From NCBI GenBank assembly GCA_023548195.1, contig JAJHZJ010000252.1:6136242-6200241 (forward strand): a DNA stretch of 64,000 nt. The letters run 5' to 3'. Position numbers and translations under genes: made by a program. This document shows positions 44,472 through 55,478 of the stretch, in pieces. This stretch comes from Bettongia penicillata ogilbyi. Its lineage: Eukaryota; Chordata; Mammalia; Diprotodontia; Potoroidae. The notes under the pieces were generated by a model. The model was not told where the DNA came from and ran no database searches. It saw only the letters and a list, made by a program, of their open reading frames with translations. How positions within the stretch are numbered: the stretch's first letter is position 1; each line of letters opens with the position of its first letter.

Positions 44472-44698
44472 GAGATTCAGTCTCCTCATCTTTCAGGCTG
44501 GAAGTACAGCAGCCACTCACCAGCCTGATCCCACAGCTGACTGACATGGAATCCATGACTTACTCTATTTGGTGGCTCACACTCCCAGGGGCTCATCATA
44601 TTGGTAGGAGACATCCGATCAGCTTTAGCCCTAGTACATCCACAAGCCTCAGTCCTTCTAGCTTCAGAGATCAGAGACAAGAACCACTACACCTGGTT
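44472..44698 (-). pseudogene. 7SL (SRP) RNA retropseudogene, antisense
   Basis: Read on the minus strand, the sequence is colinear with 7SL RNA. It has a 5' end with CpG decay of GGGCGCGGUGG, a conserved S-domain motif 'gctgatcggatgtc', then 'caatatgatgagcccctggg', then 'gggatcaggctggtgagtgg' and the 3' end 'tacttccagcctgaaagatg' to 'actgaatctct'. These correspond to 7SL GCCGAUCGGGUGUC, CAAUAUGGUGACCUCCCGGG, GGGAUCGCGCCUGUGAAUAG and CACUCCAGCCUGGG. It is about 227 bases against about 300 in 7SL, with a loss in the S-domain. The divergence makes it a dead copy. This ancestry is known for primate and rodent SINEs; here it is an isolated pseudogene. Confidence 0.8.
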
Positions 44699-44940
44699 CC
44701 ACTTAACATTTGTTAAGAACCTTCCATGTCTAAAAAAAGAAAGTCCCCAGCTCTGACACATACATTCTGAGAAGAAACAATCTGTAATCATATAAACAAG
44801 TAGAAAGTATTCTGAGGAGGAAGAGAACAGTAAAAATACCATTGGGATCAGAAAGGTTTTGCTTAAGGAAAGCACTTAGGCTGAATCTTTGAGGTCACAG
44901 TGAGGAGGGAGTATATTCCAGGTATGGGGGATAGAGTAGT
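44699..44940 (-). repeat. L2 LINE 3' end, antisense
   Basis: 'aacatttgttaagaaccttc', 'aagtccccagctctgacaca' and 'gtatattccaggtatggggg' are complementary to the L2 3' region. Confidence 0.65.
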
Positions 44941-44959
44941 CTCATCATTTCTGGGGTTG

Positions 44960-45110
44960 CAATTTCTCTAATGTAAAATATCTGTCACATTTCTATTACC
45001 ACTGCCACAGCCCTGGTTCAGGTTCTCACTACTTCTGCGTATTTGATTATAGTAATCTCTTAACTTGTCTCCCCAATTCCAGTTTTTCCCATAGCCATGA
45101 TATACCACAT
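44960..45110 (+). repeat. L2 LINE ORF2 fragment
   Basis: 'ccacagccctggttcaggtt' followed by 'gattatagtaatctcttaac' is late L2 ORF2 in sense, opposite to the preceding copy. Confidence 0.6.
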
Positions 45111-45160
45111 CAATAATTATACATGCACATACAATATTACATTTCTCCTACATATCATTA

Positions 45161-45430
45161 AGACAGCAAGGTGGCACAATGGATAGAGTGTCAAGCCTGG
45201 AGTCTGGAAGACTGGATTCTTCATGACCTCATTTGTGGTTTTGTTGGCAAAACTGGATGGGTTTGCCATTTCCTTTTCTAACTCGTTTGACAGATGAGGA
45301 AATAGGCAAATTGGGTTAAGTGACTTGTCCAGGGTCTAGCTAGTAAGAGTTTGAGGCCAGATTTGACTCAGGGATACAGAGTCTTCTTTACTCCAGGCCT
45401 GGCACTCTACTGTGCCACCTAGCTGCCCTG
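45161..45430 (-). mobile_element. Antisense MAR1 preceded by an inverted SINE head
   Basis: 45,214-45,430 is an antisense MAR1 ('ttgccatttccttttctaac', 'aagtgacttgtccagggtct', 'tgtgccacctagctgccc'). Directly before it, 45,161-45,203 is a sense tRNA head ('aggtggcacaatggatagag', 'tgtcaagcctggagt'), so the unit has inverted-repeat arms (45,161-45,203 with 45,390-45,429). Confidence 0.85.
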
Positions 45431-45479
45431 CTGAAGGGGCCCCATCAAACAAGCTATAACAACAAAAAGTTAAGAACTC

Positions 45480-46205
45480 TTGCTCTGAAAGTTCTCAACA
45501 AGAATGCCCCGTCCCCTCTCTCCTCCCATTCTGCCAATCCAATACCTATCCCTTGCTCACAGAGCACTAGTCAATACCAGCTCCAACTTGATCCTCAGTC
45601 ATTTTTATCCTTAGCCCTTTTCACTGTTATTCATTTTCACATTTCTCCTTGTATTGATTGTATTTAATTCCAACCTTCCCCAGCAAACTATAAGTTCCAC
45701 AGGGACGGAGCAGTATTTGCCTAGGAAAGTCTAATGAACATCATTATTACCAAGGGGTCCTATAAACCTCTCAAACTCAGATCATTCAAAACTGAATTCA
45801 TCATCATTTCCACCAAATTTCAGTATTTGTGGGCAACAACATCCTTCTAGTCTCCCAAGATTTGCAACCTTGGAATAATCCTCTCATGCCTCACATTCCA
45901 TAAGTTGCCAAATCTTGTAAATTCTACCTCCAACTAACTCCGACATCCGTACTTTTTTCTCCATTTGTACACAACTCTCCTGGTTGAGTTCTCCTCACCT
46001 CTTACTTAGACTAATGCAATTGCCCCCTACTTTGTCTTTAAAATCCTGCTTCAAATCTCTCCCACTTTAGTCTTTCCCATGAACGTTATGTCCAGCAAAA
46101 CCACAGCACGTTATTTCCCATTCACTATAATTAATCCTTGTTCCCCATCCCCACTCCTCCACGATTTTGCACAGCATCTCTTGCACTCTAGGAATATGCT
46201 TCCTG
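45480..46205 (+). repeat. L2 LINE fragments
   Basis: A 3' end piece lies at about 45,600-45,730 ('ctataagttccacagggacg'). It is followed at 45,755-46,205 by late ORF2 ('aaaactgaattcatcatcat', 'gtaaattctacctccaacta', 'ttacttagactaatgcaatt'). Confidence 0.7.
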
Positions 46206-46450
46206 CTCACCTAGGCCAGCAACCCTGAGAGTCTTCCCCTCCCAGTTTGATTTTTTTTTAATTAAAAGGATCATCCCTTGAGATACTTCTGAAAGAGACC
46301 CGTTCACTGAATGTGCATTGCCTCACTCAAAGTGAGAAGCAGAAAATACCTTAGCTTAAAAGGACCAGGGTCTCCCACTGCATCCCAGGCCATCTCCAGT
46401 GTCCTGATGAGCATTTGACCACTGGACCCAGATGTCTCTGGGACGGTGAG
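46206..46450 (+). repeat. Older long composite SINE (alternative 5' module)
   Basis: 'accctgagagtcttcccctc' corresponds to the 5' module at 6,628. 'gtctcccactgcatcccagg' and 'gatgagcatttgaccactgg' lead into the shared 3' module, which stops early at 'gggacggtgag'. Confidence 0.75.
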
Positions 46451-46454
46451 CCTG

Positions 46455-46560
46455 CTGAGAGGCTACAAAGGTATGCAGGGCTATAAATGCTAAACTGCAT
46501 TTTATATTTGATCCTATAGGTGATAAATGTCCACTGGATAGTTACATTACTTGCTGAATG
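46455..46560 (-). repeat. L2 LINE fragment, antisense
   Basis: 'gagaggctacaaaggtatgc', then 'aaactgcattttatatttga' is close in wording to 48,640-48,720, the matching part of another antisense L2. Confidence 0.75.
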
Positions 46561-48199
46561 AATGAAATTTTCAGATACTAGATGACTAGGAAAGCTAATC
46601 TGAATTACTGTATTTTTTTCACTTTTCAACTGCAAATAAAGAAAAAAATCATCTACAACAACCCTTAGTACATCAGAAAGCAAGCTCAACATAATTCTTT
46701 CATATAGATCAAATGTAAATGTTAAGAACTAATTTTTAGTTCTTAGGACCTGAAGGAGTCTGTTTCCAAACAGAATAACTCCACACAGAAAATTATAATT
46801 TTATATAATACTTCATATTCATAAAATTTAAACATGTGGGCTTTCGATCTATTTTGCCTATTAACAGAAAAAAATCTATTTTCAAATTTCATATGCAATA
46901 ACGTCTTATTAGAAAACTCTAAAAATAATCTACTTCGATACTATGGGGAAATTACAGAAAAAGGAACATTTTTTCTTTAATTTTCTGCACATATGAGTAA
47001 CAGTAATAAGAAGAAACATGAAACATTCAATTAACTTTTTTTTGCAGAGACAGCAAATTCAAATTTCATGCATATGTTTCTAACTTTCCAGCTTCTCCCT
47101 GGCAAAATGCTTTGTTTTTAAACAATTTTTTTCTCAATTACATTTATAAATAATCTCTAACATTTGTTTTTTAAAAATTTCAGCAAAATGCTACTTATGG
47201 GATTATTGGGGCAAGTTCCTCGTGTGGATTTATCACACACAAAAAAAGAATCATATTAGATGTCAGACCACAATGCCCAGGTACCTACAAAAAAAAATTG
47301 TAGCAGCTCTACAATCTAACATATAAAAAAACCCTAGAAGCTCTACAATCCAACATACAACAACCCTTTCCTTCACACCAAGCCCAAGTAGTTTGAGAAT
47401 ACAGGTTAAGTCCTAAAAACACTTGTCTTATTTTTTAAATGCCAGGATTTGAAGGAGAACTAGTTTACATTCGACTTAATTCAAACCTCAAGATTCAGAA
47501 AAGGCCAATGGCAATCAATATTACAGTCATGTTGAACACTATCAGGAGAAAGTCTAATTCTCATTTAAATTCCACCTCCACCCCACACCCCTTCAACTGC
47601 CACACCTTTTAAAAATCTAATAATAGGTTCTTTCACAAGCTCATTATCATTGTTTGAATAGGCTTTACAATAAGGACGCCAATTATTACCAATCCAGCAG
47701 GAGAGAATTAAGCAACTTCAGGGATAAAATCTACTCTATTAAGCGTTTCTAGAGCTCCCTAAGCACTAGGGCACATTATCTTACTTTACATCTCATTATT
47801 TCTCATACCATTCCTAGAAGATAATGTAGATCTATGTTTTCAAAGGGGGAATCTAAGGCATACAATAATTGTGCAATTCGCTTAAGACACAAATGCAAAC
47901 TATGGAATGTGTCATGCGTTTGTCTTAGTAAAATATCCCAAACTATTAAGCAGGTCATTACCGTGACTATGTCAGGCACTATCACGGACAGCTCTACCTT
48001 AGCAAGAAGCATCCGCTGCAGACTGAATCCAAGGCTTCCAACTCCATCGTGGTGCTTTTTCCACTCCACTGTACTTAGATAAGTCTCAAGGAGTTGTCTG
48101 AGGCTCAGAGTGGGGAAGTGGTTTAGCAATGATTTATAAATCCAGTAAGTTTCATAGGCAACATCTGAACTCTGGTCTCCAAAACTTTCAGGTCGGTCA
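46561..48199. other. Mostly unassigned single-copy-looking sequence
   Basis: An antisense L1-tail-like stretch ('tttttttctcaattacattt') lies near 47,127. MIR-like traces occur around 47,765 and 48,090. Frames at 47,803-48,129 (minus) and 47,834-48,082 (plus) overlap, and neither shows a domain. Confidence 0.45.
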
Positions 48200-49060
48200 G
48201 TCAGAACACATTTATTAAGTGCCTACTGGGTGGGAGGCATTAGCATGTTTGTGCTCTACACTAAGAGTCCCTTACTCTCAGGGAGTTCATGGTCTAACAA
48301 TACATGGAGGAGGCAACATGCAAACAACTATGTACAAACAAGATATATACAAAAGAAACCAGAAATAGTCCACAGAGGGGAGATCCCAGAATTGGGAGAG
48401 ACTTCATGTAGGTGATGGATTTTAGCTGAGATTGAAGGAAATAAGGGAAGCCAGGAGGCAGAGATGAAGGTCAACATTCCTGGTATTGGGAACAGTCAGT
48501 GTGAAAATGCCCAGAGTTCAGACAGAGATCAAATGTCTTATTCAAAAAATAGCAAAGAGGCCCTTGTCACTGGATAGTATGAAAACTGGTGGAGAGGAAG
48601 GTGTAAGAAAACTGGAAAAGTGGAGGAGGAGGTCCTGTGGAGAGGCTACAAAGGTATGAAGGGCTTTAAATGCTAAACTGCACTTTATATTTGATCCTGT
48701 AGATAATAAATATCCACTGGAGTTTATTAAGTTGGGGGTAGGGGGAGGTGACACAATCAGGCCGGAAGTTTAGAAAGATCTGTCAAAATGACATCTGAAT
48801 TGAGGATGGATTAGGAAGGGGCTTGAGACAGGAAGAACACCTGGAAAGGTAATGCAAAATAGTCTTGATGTGAAGGTGATAAAGGCTTTGTATCAGGGTG
48901 GTGGCAAGTGTTCAAGGCTCCATAAGAGCATGTGTGAAGGAGTTATTAAATTAAAATAAACAGGTATTGGCAACAGATTTGCTATAGAGAGTAAGAGGGA
49001 GGGGGCTCAAGGTCCAGCACTATATCCACTGCCCCAAACTGCCTAAGTGAATGATTTATG
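48200..49060 (-). repeat. Long L2 LINE remnant, antisense
   Basis: 'cacatttattaagtgcctac', 'ctctcagggagttcatggtc', 'aacatgcaaacaactatgta', 'agatatatacaaaagaaacc', 'ggccggaagtttagaaagat' and 'ggtattggcaacagatttgc' follow the complement of L2 from its 3' end into ORF2 over about 850 bases. Confidence 0.88.
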
Positions 49061-49145
49061 TAAGTAATATTTTCTAAAGAGGAAAAAAATTAAATATCAC
49101 CATCTTTATCACGTATACTTAAGAGTCACAAAAGGATCTACATAC

Positions 49146-49230
49146 ATCTACATATAACATACGTACATGTGTATATATATACATATATACACACATATAC
49201 ACACACACATATACACACAAAAAAAATTTT
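49146..49230 (+). repeat. (TA)n/(CA)n microsatellite with A-run
   Basis: Mixed 'catatataca' and 'cacacatata' units end in an A-run. It is directly visible. Confidence 0.9.
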
Positions 49231-50569
49231 CAGTTTTGTAGTCCTTGATGATAGACTTCAACAACCTTTTGAAAGAGTTTAGGCAAAATGTCCTAAAAAC
49301 CACAAGACAGACCTCTCTAGGATGGGCCTTAAATCAAATAGTTTCATTAAATACCACATAGTAACAGAAACAATTAGCAATCTCAAAAGGAGAGCAAACT
49401 TCCTGCCTCTCATTCCGGAAAACACTTGGTCACTCTGCTAAAGGGCACTTCTTAGTTTTTCCACCCCCATTAAGTTATTGCTTCATTTGAGGTGCTTCCA
49501 AAAGAGAAGAAAACATATGTAATAAATTACCAAAAGTATGCAGTGCATGAGGAAACAGTAAAGAAAATAAATGGATCAGTCTGGAAACTTACCACAAGAG
49601 TGCTTGTTTTATAACACTTTCTTTCCACTACAGCAGAATCCTGTGTAAGGCAAATCTGGCCCATAGTCCATCTAAGAACCAATTCAGAGGTACTGAAGAA
49701 ATTCATTAACGTGGGAGTCTCAGCTTCCAAGAATATCTTGTATTGGAACTTAGAACATAGCTGAATTTAGCACAGTTCCAAAGGAGTCCTAATGAAGAAA
49801 GGAATTCTAACACACTAGCACTATAATAGACTGCAGTACTGTTTAAATCATTCAGTAGAGCATGTCATGTGCAAGCACCATTAAACTTGAAAAATCCATC
49901 CTAATTACAGTTAACAGCATAATAGAGAAAGTTCTATGCAACTCAAACAACCTATCCTTTGTTTCCCTTGTCAGATTATTCCATAAAACAGAAACTCAAA
50001 GTAAAGGTATATCAATTTAATTTCTTTGAAAAGGTTAGTTTAAGTTCTAAGAAATGAAGCATACACCCCTCCAAAAAGAACAAAAAAAACAAGTTGAAGA
50101 GGATGTACTAATTACCACTACATTTAATTTGCTACAAATGTAAATTAGTACTTTAAATCATCTGAATTTTCAAATCTTATTAGAATTAAAACACACACTA
50201 ATTTCTATTACAATTATCTAACACCTATTTACAGAAATGGTTCAAAATTCAATATTGATATAGCATAAGGATAAAACAAAAACAGACATTTATTCAAACA
50301 ATAAATATTTGCTGGATGCCTGTTCTATCTAAGCTATAACATGCTATGGTATGAATCTACTAGTAACTTTTGCCACAAGAATCCAAGGCATTTCCATAAA
50401 CACATTTTTCAATCACTTATACATTTAACACCTGAAAAATAAGATATGGTTACTTATTCACCTGTATATTAATTCTCAGCATATGGTTATATACTTAATA
50501 TACATGGTGAGTACACAGAAAGATGACATATTGTCTTCTGGAGTTTTTATTCAAATACGAAGGGGAAAA
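49231..50569. other. Repeat-poor stretch containing an exon candidate
   Basis: It has very few recognisable repeats for this window. The exon candidate at 49,593-49,788 lies within it. AT-rich single-copy-looking DNA makes up the rest. Confidence 0.5.
49593..49788 (-). other. Candidate internal or first coding exon, gene unknown
   Basis: On the minus strand an acceptor 'cctttcttcattag' precedes 49,788 and a strong donor GTG|GTAAGT follows 49,593, giving a 196-base exon. A short upstream frame (ATG TTC TAA) precedes an ATG at 49,706. From there 38 codons stay open to the donor in phase 0, with the peptide starting MNFFSTSELVLRW and ending KCYKTSTLV. The ATG context is weak. I recognise no protein family. 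It would fit exon 2 of the gene whose CpG-island exon ends at 59,428, with a 5' untranslated exon 1. A chance combination of splice-like signals remains possible. Confidence 0.3.
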
Positions 50570-50760
50570 TACACTGGACTTAGTAGGTGTAAGTTAAAAT
50601 TTTACCTTGGGCCATTATAAGCTTTTAGATCATCTGTAAATCGTAACATCTCAGAGCCTCAATTCTTCCATCTATAAAATGGGAATAATACACTACCTAT
50701 CCCTTTGGTGAGTTGTTAAGGACTATCAAGGGGTAGAAATAAATTTCATGTGCTTTTACC
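50570..50760 (+). repeat. MIR SINE
   Basis: 'gagcctcaattcttccatct' followed by 'ataaaatgggaataataca' is the sense MIR 3' half. The core is degraded. Confidence 0.65.
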
Positions 50761-51799
50761 AGCCAATAGTGTAATGGTGTGACTAGCCAATGAGAATACT
50801 GGCTTTAAAACATGTGCAATATCCAGATGGAGGTTTGATAAGCCTGTTTCTGGAAATTCATGATGAAGGCTTCCTCTCACCACTTTAGAGAAAGAGCAGG
50901 TATTCTCTCACTGTTTTCCATCTATTTTACGGTGATGAAAAGCCTTTTAACTGGCTGCTGAACACAAACTTAATGCACATAAAAATGGTTACAACAGATG
51001 GAGTCTTATTCTTCCTTGGTGATAAGCAAAGGGAGAAATGCTGCGAGTTTCCAGGTACGACAGGGAGCTTGGGCTGTCTCTTCCCCTGAAGGCCTCTATT
51101 TCTTTCTGCGGTCTCTGTTGTGTTTATTCCCTGCTGATCTTAGGTGATGGAGTATCAGAGAGAGGATTGGCTTATTCTAATGTTGAGAGTTTCAAAGTTC
51201 CCCTCTGTCATGGGAGCCCATTACCTAAATGATGCTGTCTAGCAGTCAAGGGAGAAGCTCATCCATCAGTTAGTTACGAGATAACTTTTGTAAAGTACTT
51301 AAAGCCTCTATAAGTGCCAGTTATTATTACTATATCATGGAATCAGAAGTAACCTTGGTAAGGAGGATGCTTTATAGCCACCATTTCAAGTTTGAGATCA
51401 TTCTTCCCAGGAAACAAGGTATATGGAGTGAAGTGTGTTCCCAGTGTGGGAATATTTCTGTTTGTAATAATTTCTCATCACTATATCCCTTCTGTAAAAG
51501 CGAATTGCTATTAACAGGTTAATTGATATTTGGGATATGGGAAGTGGTAGAGTAATACTGGAGGAACACACTGAATATGAAAGAAATGCAATTAGAAAAA
51601 ACAACCCAGGCCCTCAAGGTAGTCCCTAGGATCCTAAGGAGAAACAGTAGCCATTTGCTGGGAACCCAACCTGCCGGTGGAATGGAAGGGTTATAAGAAT
51701 AAGGTCAGAAAATATGTGCTACATAAGCAGCTCCCTCTATTAATGCACATCAGCACCTTCTCTGAAGCTAAGAATTCTTTACAGTAGCCAGAACATTGA
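50761..51799. other. Mostly unassigned
   Basis: A MIR tail ('acttttgtaaagtacttaaa') lies near 51,285. The 51,038-51,232 plus frame and the 51,398-51,604 minus frame have no support. Confidence 0.45.
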
Positions 51800-51908
51800 G
51801 AAGTTAAGTGATCCCAGGGTCACACAGAACCGGCATGTAGCAAGGGCAGAAATTGAACACAGATCTTCTAGGCTTTGAGACTAGCTCTATCCACAATGAC
51901 ACAATACA
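51800..51908 (-). repeat. MIR fragment, antisense
   Basis: 'taagtgatcccagggtcaca' followed by 'gaacacagatcttctaggct' is antisense MIR. Confidence 0.65.
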
Positions 51909-52224
51909 TCTCATCTTGAGATGAAAATCTCTAAAAATGAAATTCAGAAAAAGAGCTAATATGAATGCACAGGAAATTAATGCACAATTTAGAATTTTTA
52001 AAAATACTAATTCTGAATGAACTGATCTGATTACTAAGCCACTGTCAGTGATCTTTTGAAACTTTCTGAGAAAGGGAGAAGTGGTCTAGGACCAGACGAG
52101 AACACCCCAATTTTCAAAAAGGGAGAATATAGTCTTGCAAGTAAAAGTCTCTTCCTATTACAATCCATATTCTACTTAGGGGTCTAACCTTTATAAAACT
52201 CAGGTTTGTCAACCCTCTATTCAT
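51909..52224. other. Unassigned sequence
   Basis: No gene or repeat family is recognised. Confidence 0.45.
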
Positions 52225-52490
52225 CCCTGAGGCCTCCAGGATCAAATATTAAATCTCTTTTTTTCAGCACTCAAACTCTTCAGCACCTCCTCTCACACAC
52301 ATACCTTTCTGGTGGTCTTATGCCTTATTTACCCCGAAAGTACTCTTCGACTTAGTGACACCAGTCTCATTACTGTTCCTTGCACAAAACACTGAATTTT
52401 CACTGGCTGTCTCTCAGGAATAGAACTCTCTTCCTGTTCTGGAACCCTCTCTCTCTACCCTGACTTTCAGGGTCTCAGCTAAAGTCCTAT
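52225..52490 (+). repeat. L2 LINE, part 1
   Basis: 'ctttctggtggtcttatgcc', 'cttagtgacaccagtctcat' and 'cagggtctcagctaaagtcc' are L2 3' blocks in sense, split by the MAR1 at 52,491. Confidence 0.8.
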
Positions 52491-52737
52491 AAGGCAGCCT
52501 GGTGGTACAGTGCATTGAGTGCTGGGCCTAGAGTCAAGAAGTCTCACCTTCATGAGTTCAAATCTGGGCTCATGCTAGCTGTGTGGCCCTGGGCAGGTCA
52601 CTTAACCCTGTCTGTTACAGTTTCCTCACCTGTAAAATGAGCTTGAGAAGGAAACGGCAAACCATTCCAGTATCTTTGCCAAAAAAATCCCAAATGTGTT
52701 CCAAACAAGTCAGACTTGACTGAAAATACTGAAGAAC
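52491..52737 (+). repeat. MAR1-type SINE inside L2
   Basis: The head 'aggcagcctggtggtacagt' is followed by 'gctgtgtggccctgggcagg' and 'gagaaggaaacggcaaacca'. It is a full-length sense copy. Confidence 0.92.
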
Positions 52738-52739
52738 AA

Positions 52740-52915
52740 GGAAGTGCCACCTTCAGTAAGAAGGCTTCTCAGAAAGTCCTTAATCTTGGTGCCCTTCTCC
52801 CTCAGGTGATTTCCACTTCACCCTGCATATATCTTCTTGACTGTCTTTATATCCCCAGTAATTAGTATAGTACCTGGCACACAGGAGGTGCTTACTATTT
52901 ACATACTGACTACAA
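52740..52915 (+). repeat. L2 LINE, part 2
   Basis: 'atccccagtaattagtatag' and 'tacctggcacacaggaggtg' complete the L2 3' end after the SINE. Confidence 0.8.
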
Positions 52916-53693
52916 ACTATAACTGTAGGGAAATACTTTATTATGTTACTCAGAAACTTTTATTTATAAATATTGTTTGAACCTAGTTTGATGTGGCTAC
53001 AAATTTGTTGACCTTGTAAATACTCCCAGGGAAATCATACAGCTTCGGGGAATACTTGGATCCTACCCAAATCTAGGGTGCTTACATTCAGTGCACCCCA
53101 TATTTGAGTGTTTATGTTTGCATCTCAATTTTAATTTGAATCTTCATGCTTATTTGTGTACATATAAATGGACCTTGACAGGGAATTGCCCTCTCTATAT
53201 AATAGCTTACATAATAACTTCAACCAGTGGTGTCAGTTCTGGTACTTTATATAATTTAAACCTCACAGAAACAGAGAAAGCAGCCTGGCTTTCCTTCTTT
53301 ACCAAATAAATTTCCTTCTAAAACTATTTCAGATTTTGGGATTCATTCTCATGACTAACATGACCAATCAGCTTGGCTTCTGTTGGGAAAATTCCAAAAT
53401 AACTTGTTAAAAAATGTTTTGATGTGTTTTAAAGAGAATTCATTTCTGGATACAACTCAACTCATTTCACACACCTCACAACAAACCCTCCCTTGTAACA
53501 AAGACAATTAAGCAAACATAACCAACAGGGAACTTGTCTGACAGTACAAGCAATGTTCTGCACCCCAAATCTCCCACCACTCTCTTGAAAGTGAGTGAAA
53601 TATCTTCCACTATCTGTAGAACACATTATTAAGGGAATGATTGGCTTGTGAGCATTCAGAAAAGAAAGTACCGTTATCCCTTCCAAATTGAAT
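52916..53693. other. Unassigned sequence
   Basis: This looks like single-copy DNA. Frames at 53,091-53,309 (plus) and 53,462-53,686 (minus) show nothing recognisable. Confidence 0.5.
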
Positions 53694-53861
53694 CTGGTGG
53701 GGAACCCATGACCTTAAGGCCAAAGGTAGCCCTCTAGGTCCTCAAGTGCGGCTCTGACTGAATCCAAATTCCATTTGTTCTGTGTAGTTTGGATACAGGG
53801 CCACACTTAAGGACCAAGAGAGTCCACATGTGACCTAAAGGATGTAGGTTCCCCACTCCTG
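53694..53861. mobile_element. hAT-family MITE, second copy
   Basis: It has inverted ends 'ctggtggggaaccc' and 'taggttccccactcctg', and internal inverted arms 'taggtcctcaagtg' with 'cacttaaggacc'. The wording is close to 40,083-40,253, including 'tttgttctgt'. No clean 8-bp duplication is seen, so it is older or has eroded edges. Confidence 0.82.
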
Positions 53862-54404
53862 GATTAGCAGTAGGTCACCCCTGAGATCTGGAAAATGCAC
53901 TTAAAAGTTTTTGACCCTCCCTTCATACCAGAGAATTAGTCTGAATTTTTTCTTTTCCTTTTATGGAGTGTTTACAGTAACTTATTGTAAAATTTGGGTT
54001 ACTTGGTCATAGGCTGTGTCATCTGCTGGTCTTCATGGGTCATCTACTTCTGTAAAATTCCCATTTAATTTCTTATGGTAACTCTTGATATATTAAAACC
54101 ACCATGGGTAAAGTGTCAAATACAGATTATGCCAGACTCCTCTTTTTCCCTCCTAGGCAAGGTAACTCATATATGATATCAGGCAATGTTGTAGAAATAG
54201 TTCAGATAGATTTCAGCAAAGTCTCATGCTACCCTTAAGAACAAGATGAAGTGAAAGTAGGTAGATTTGTAACTTGCTTAATGTCTGGAGAGGGGCAGCA
54301 AGTCTGAGAAAATAGAAAGCTGATCTTGCAACACAGACAGATCTGGGTTCACAGCTCACCTGTTAGATGCAAGCCAGTCTCTCTATCTCTCAAGTCTTCT
54401 AGTA
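53862..54404. other. Unassigned sequence
   Basis: Faint MIR wording near 54,340 ('gatctgggttcacagctcac') is too weak to call. Otherwise nothing is recognised. Confidence 0.45.
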
Positions 54405-54609
54405 CAGAGCCATCAAACATGTGTCCCAAAACACTCCCAGGAGAGCCCATATCAGATTAAAATGTAATTGGGAAATGTCTAACAAAATAAATAAAAATAC
54501 AATAGGCCATAGATTACGTTAACGTGGATTTTTAAGTCTGTATGAAGACTGCCAGCATCCTTATACATAGTTTAGAGAGGCCTCCTTTTTGATAAGTTTG
54601 AAATCACTG
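54405..54609. mobile_element. Non-autonomous hAT element, another family
   Basis: It starts 'cagagccatcaaacatgtgt' and ends 'aagtttgaaatcactg', imperfect hAT-type inverted ends. The AT-rich centre ('aacaaaataaataaaaatac') matches a hAT type I recall from marsupials. No target duplication is preserved. Confidence 0.65.
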
Positions 54610-54734
54610 CTCCAGACAGCTAAGAGTAGAAATGCAAAGAATTTGCCCATGTGTTTTGGTAGAGGAAGTTTCTTTATCTGGAAGGTTTAACATATGAGAC
54701 CATAGACCCAGTGCATTTCCCTACCTCTCTTATG

Positions 54735-54888
54735 TCTTTGCAAAGTATCTTTCTTTAAACAGCCACAAGAGGTTAGATAGTGAAAGTATTATCCCCATTT
54801 TATTGACCAAAGACCCTGAAGCTCTGATTTTGTGACTTGTCCAAGATCACATAGGCAGTATGTGGCTGTAGGAGCACAGCCTCAGCTT
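54735..54888 (-). repeat. MIR SINE, antisense
   Basis: 'attatccccattttattgac' and 'tgacttgtccaagatcacat' are in antisense order. Confidence 0.75.
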
Positions 54889-54889
54889 T

Positions 54890-55478
54890 CTTGGCTAGTT
54901 TTCACTTGGACTACTGCAACAGCCTTCTAATTAATTGTCTGCCAGCCTCCAGGTTTTTCCTATCTAATTTGTCCTTCCTCCTGGAAGCTGAAAAAATCCC
55001 TAAAGCACAGGTCTGATCATGACACTCCCTCCCTCAATAGCCTTCAGTGACTCCCTCTTGCCTGTCTAGAATCAAATAAATTTCTCTAACTTGGCATTTA
55101 AAGCTTTAACAATCTGGTTCTAGATCATCTTTCTAAGTTTATTACAAACTTCATTTCCACCCAAAATGCCCTACTTGCTATTTTCCTCGTAAAATATTCC
55201 ATCTCCAATCTTTGTACCTTTGTCCTCCTTGTCCAGAATGCACTCCTTTTTTCACCTCTGGCTTCCTTCAAGGCTCAGCTCAAGTGCACAAGGTGTATCC
55301 AAATCTCTCCCCTACTGCTTCTGCCAGCCTCCCCTCCCTCCTCCACTAAATTACTTTGTAGTTACTTTGCTTACATTTTAGTTTTACTTTGTTGCAGCTC
55401 CTAATAAGCCCCTTGAGCCTAGCACAAGAATCTAGCGTTCAGAAAGCATTTAAATGTTCTTTAGATGAATTAATGAAA
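54890..55478 (+). repeat. L2 LINE, late ORF2 to 3' end
   Basis: 'ggactactgcaacagccttc', 'ctaaagcacaggtctgatca', 'cttccttcaaggctcagctc' and 'aagccccttgagcctagcac' are colinear with L2 in sense. Confidence 0.88.
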
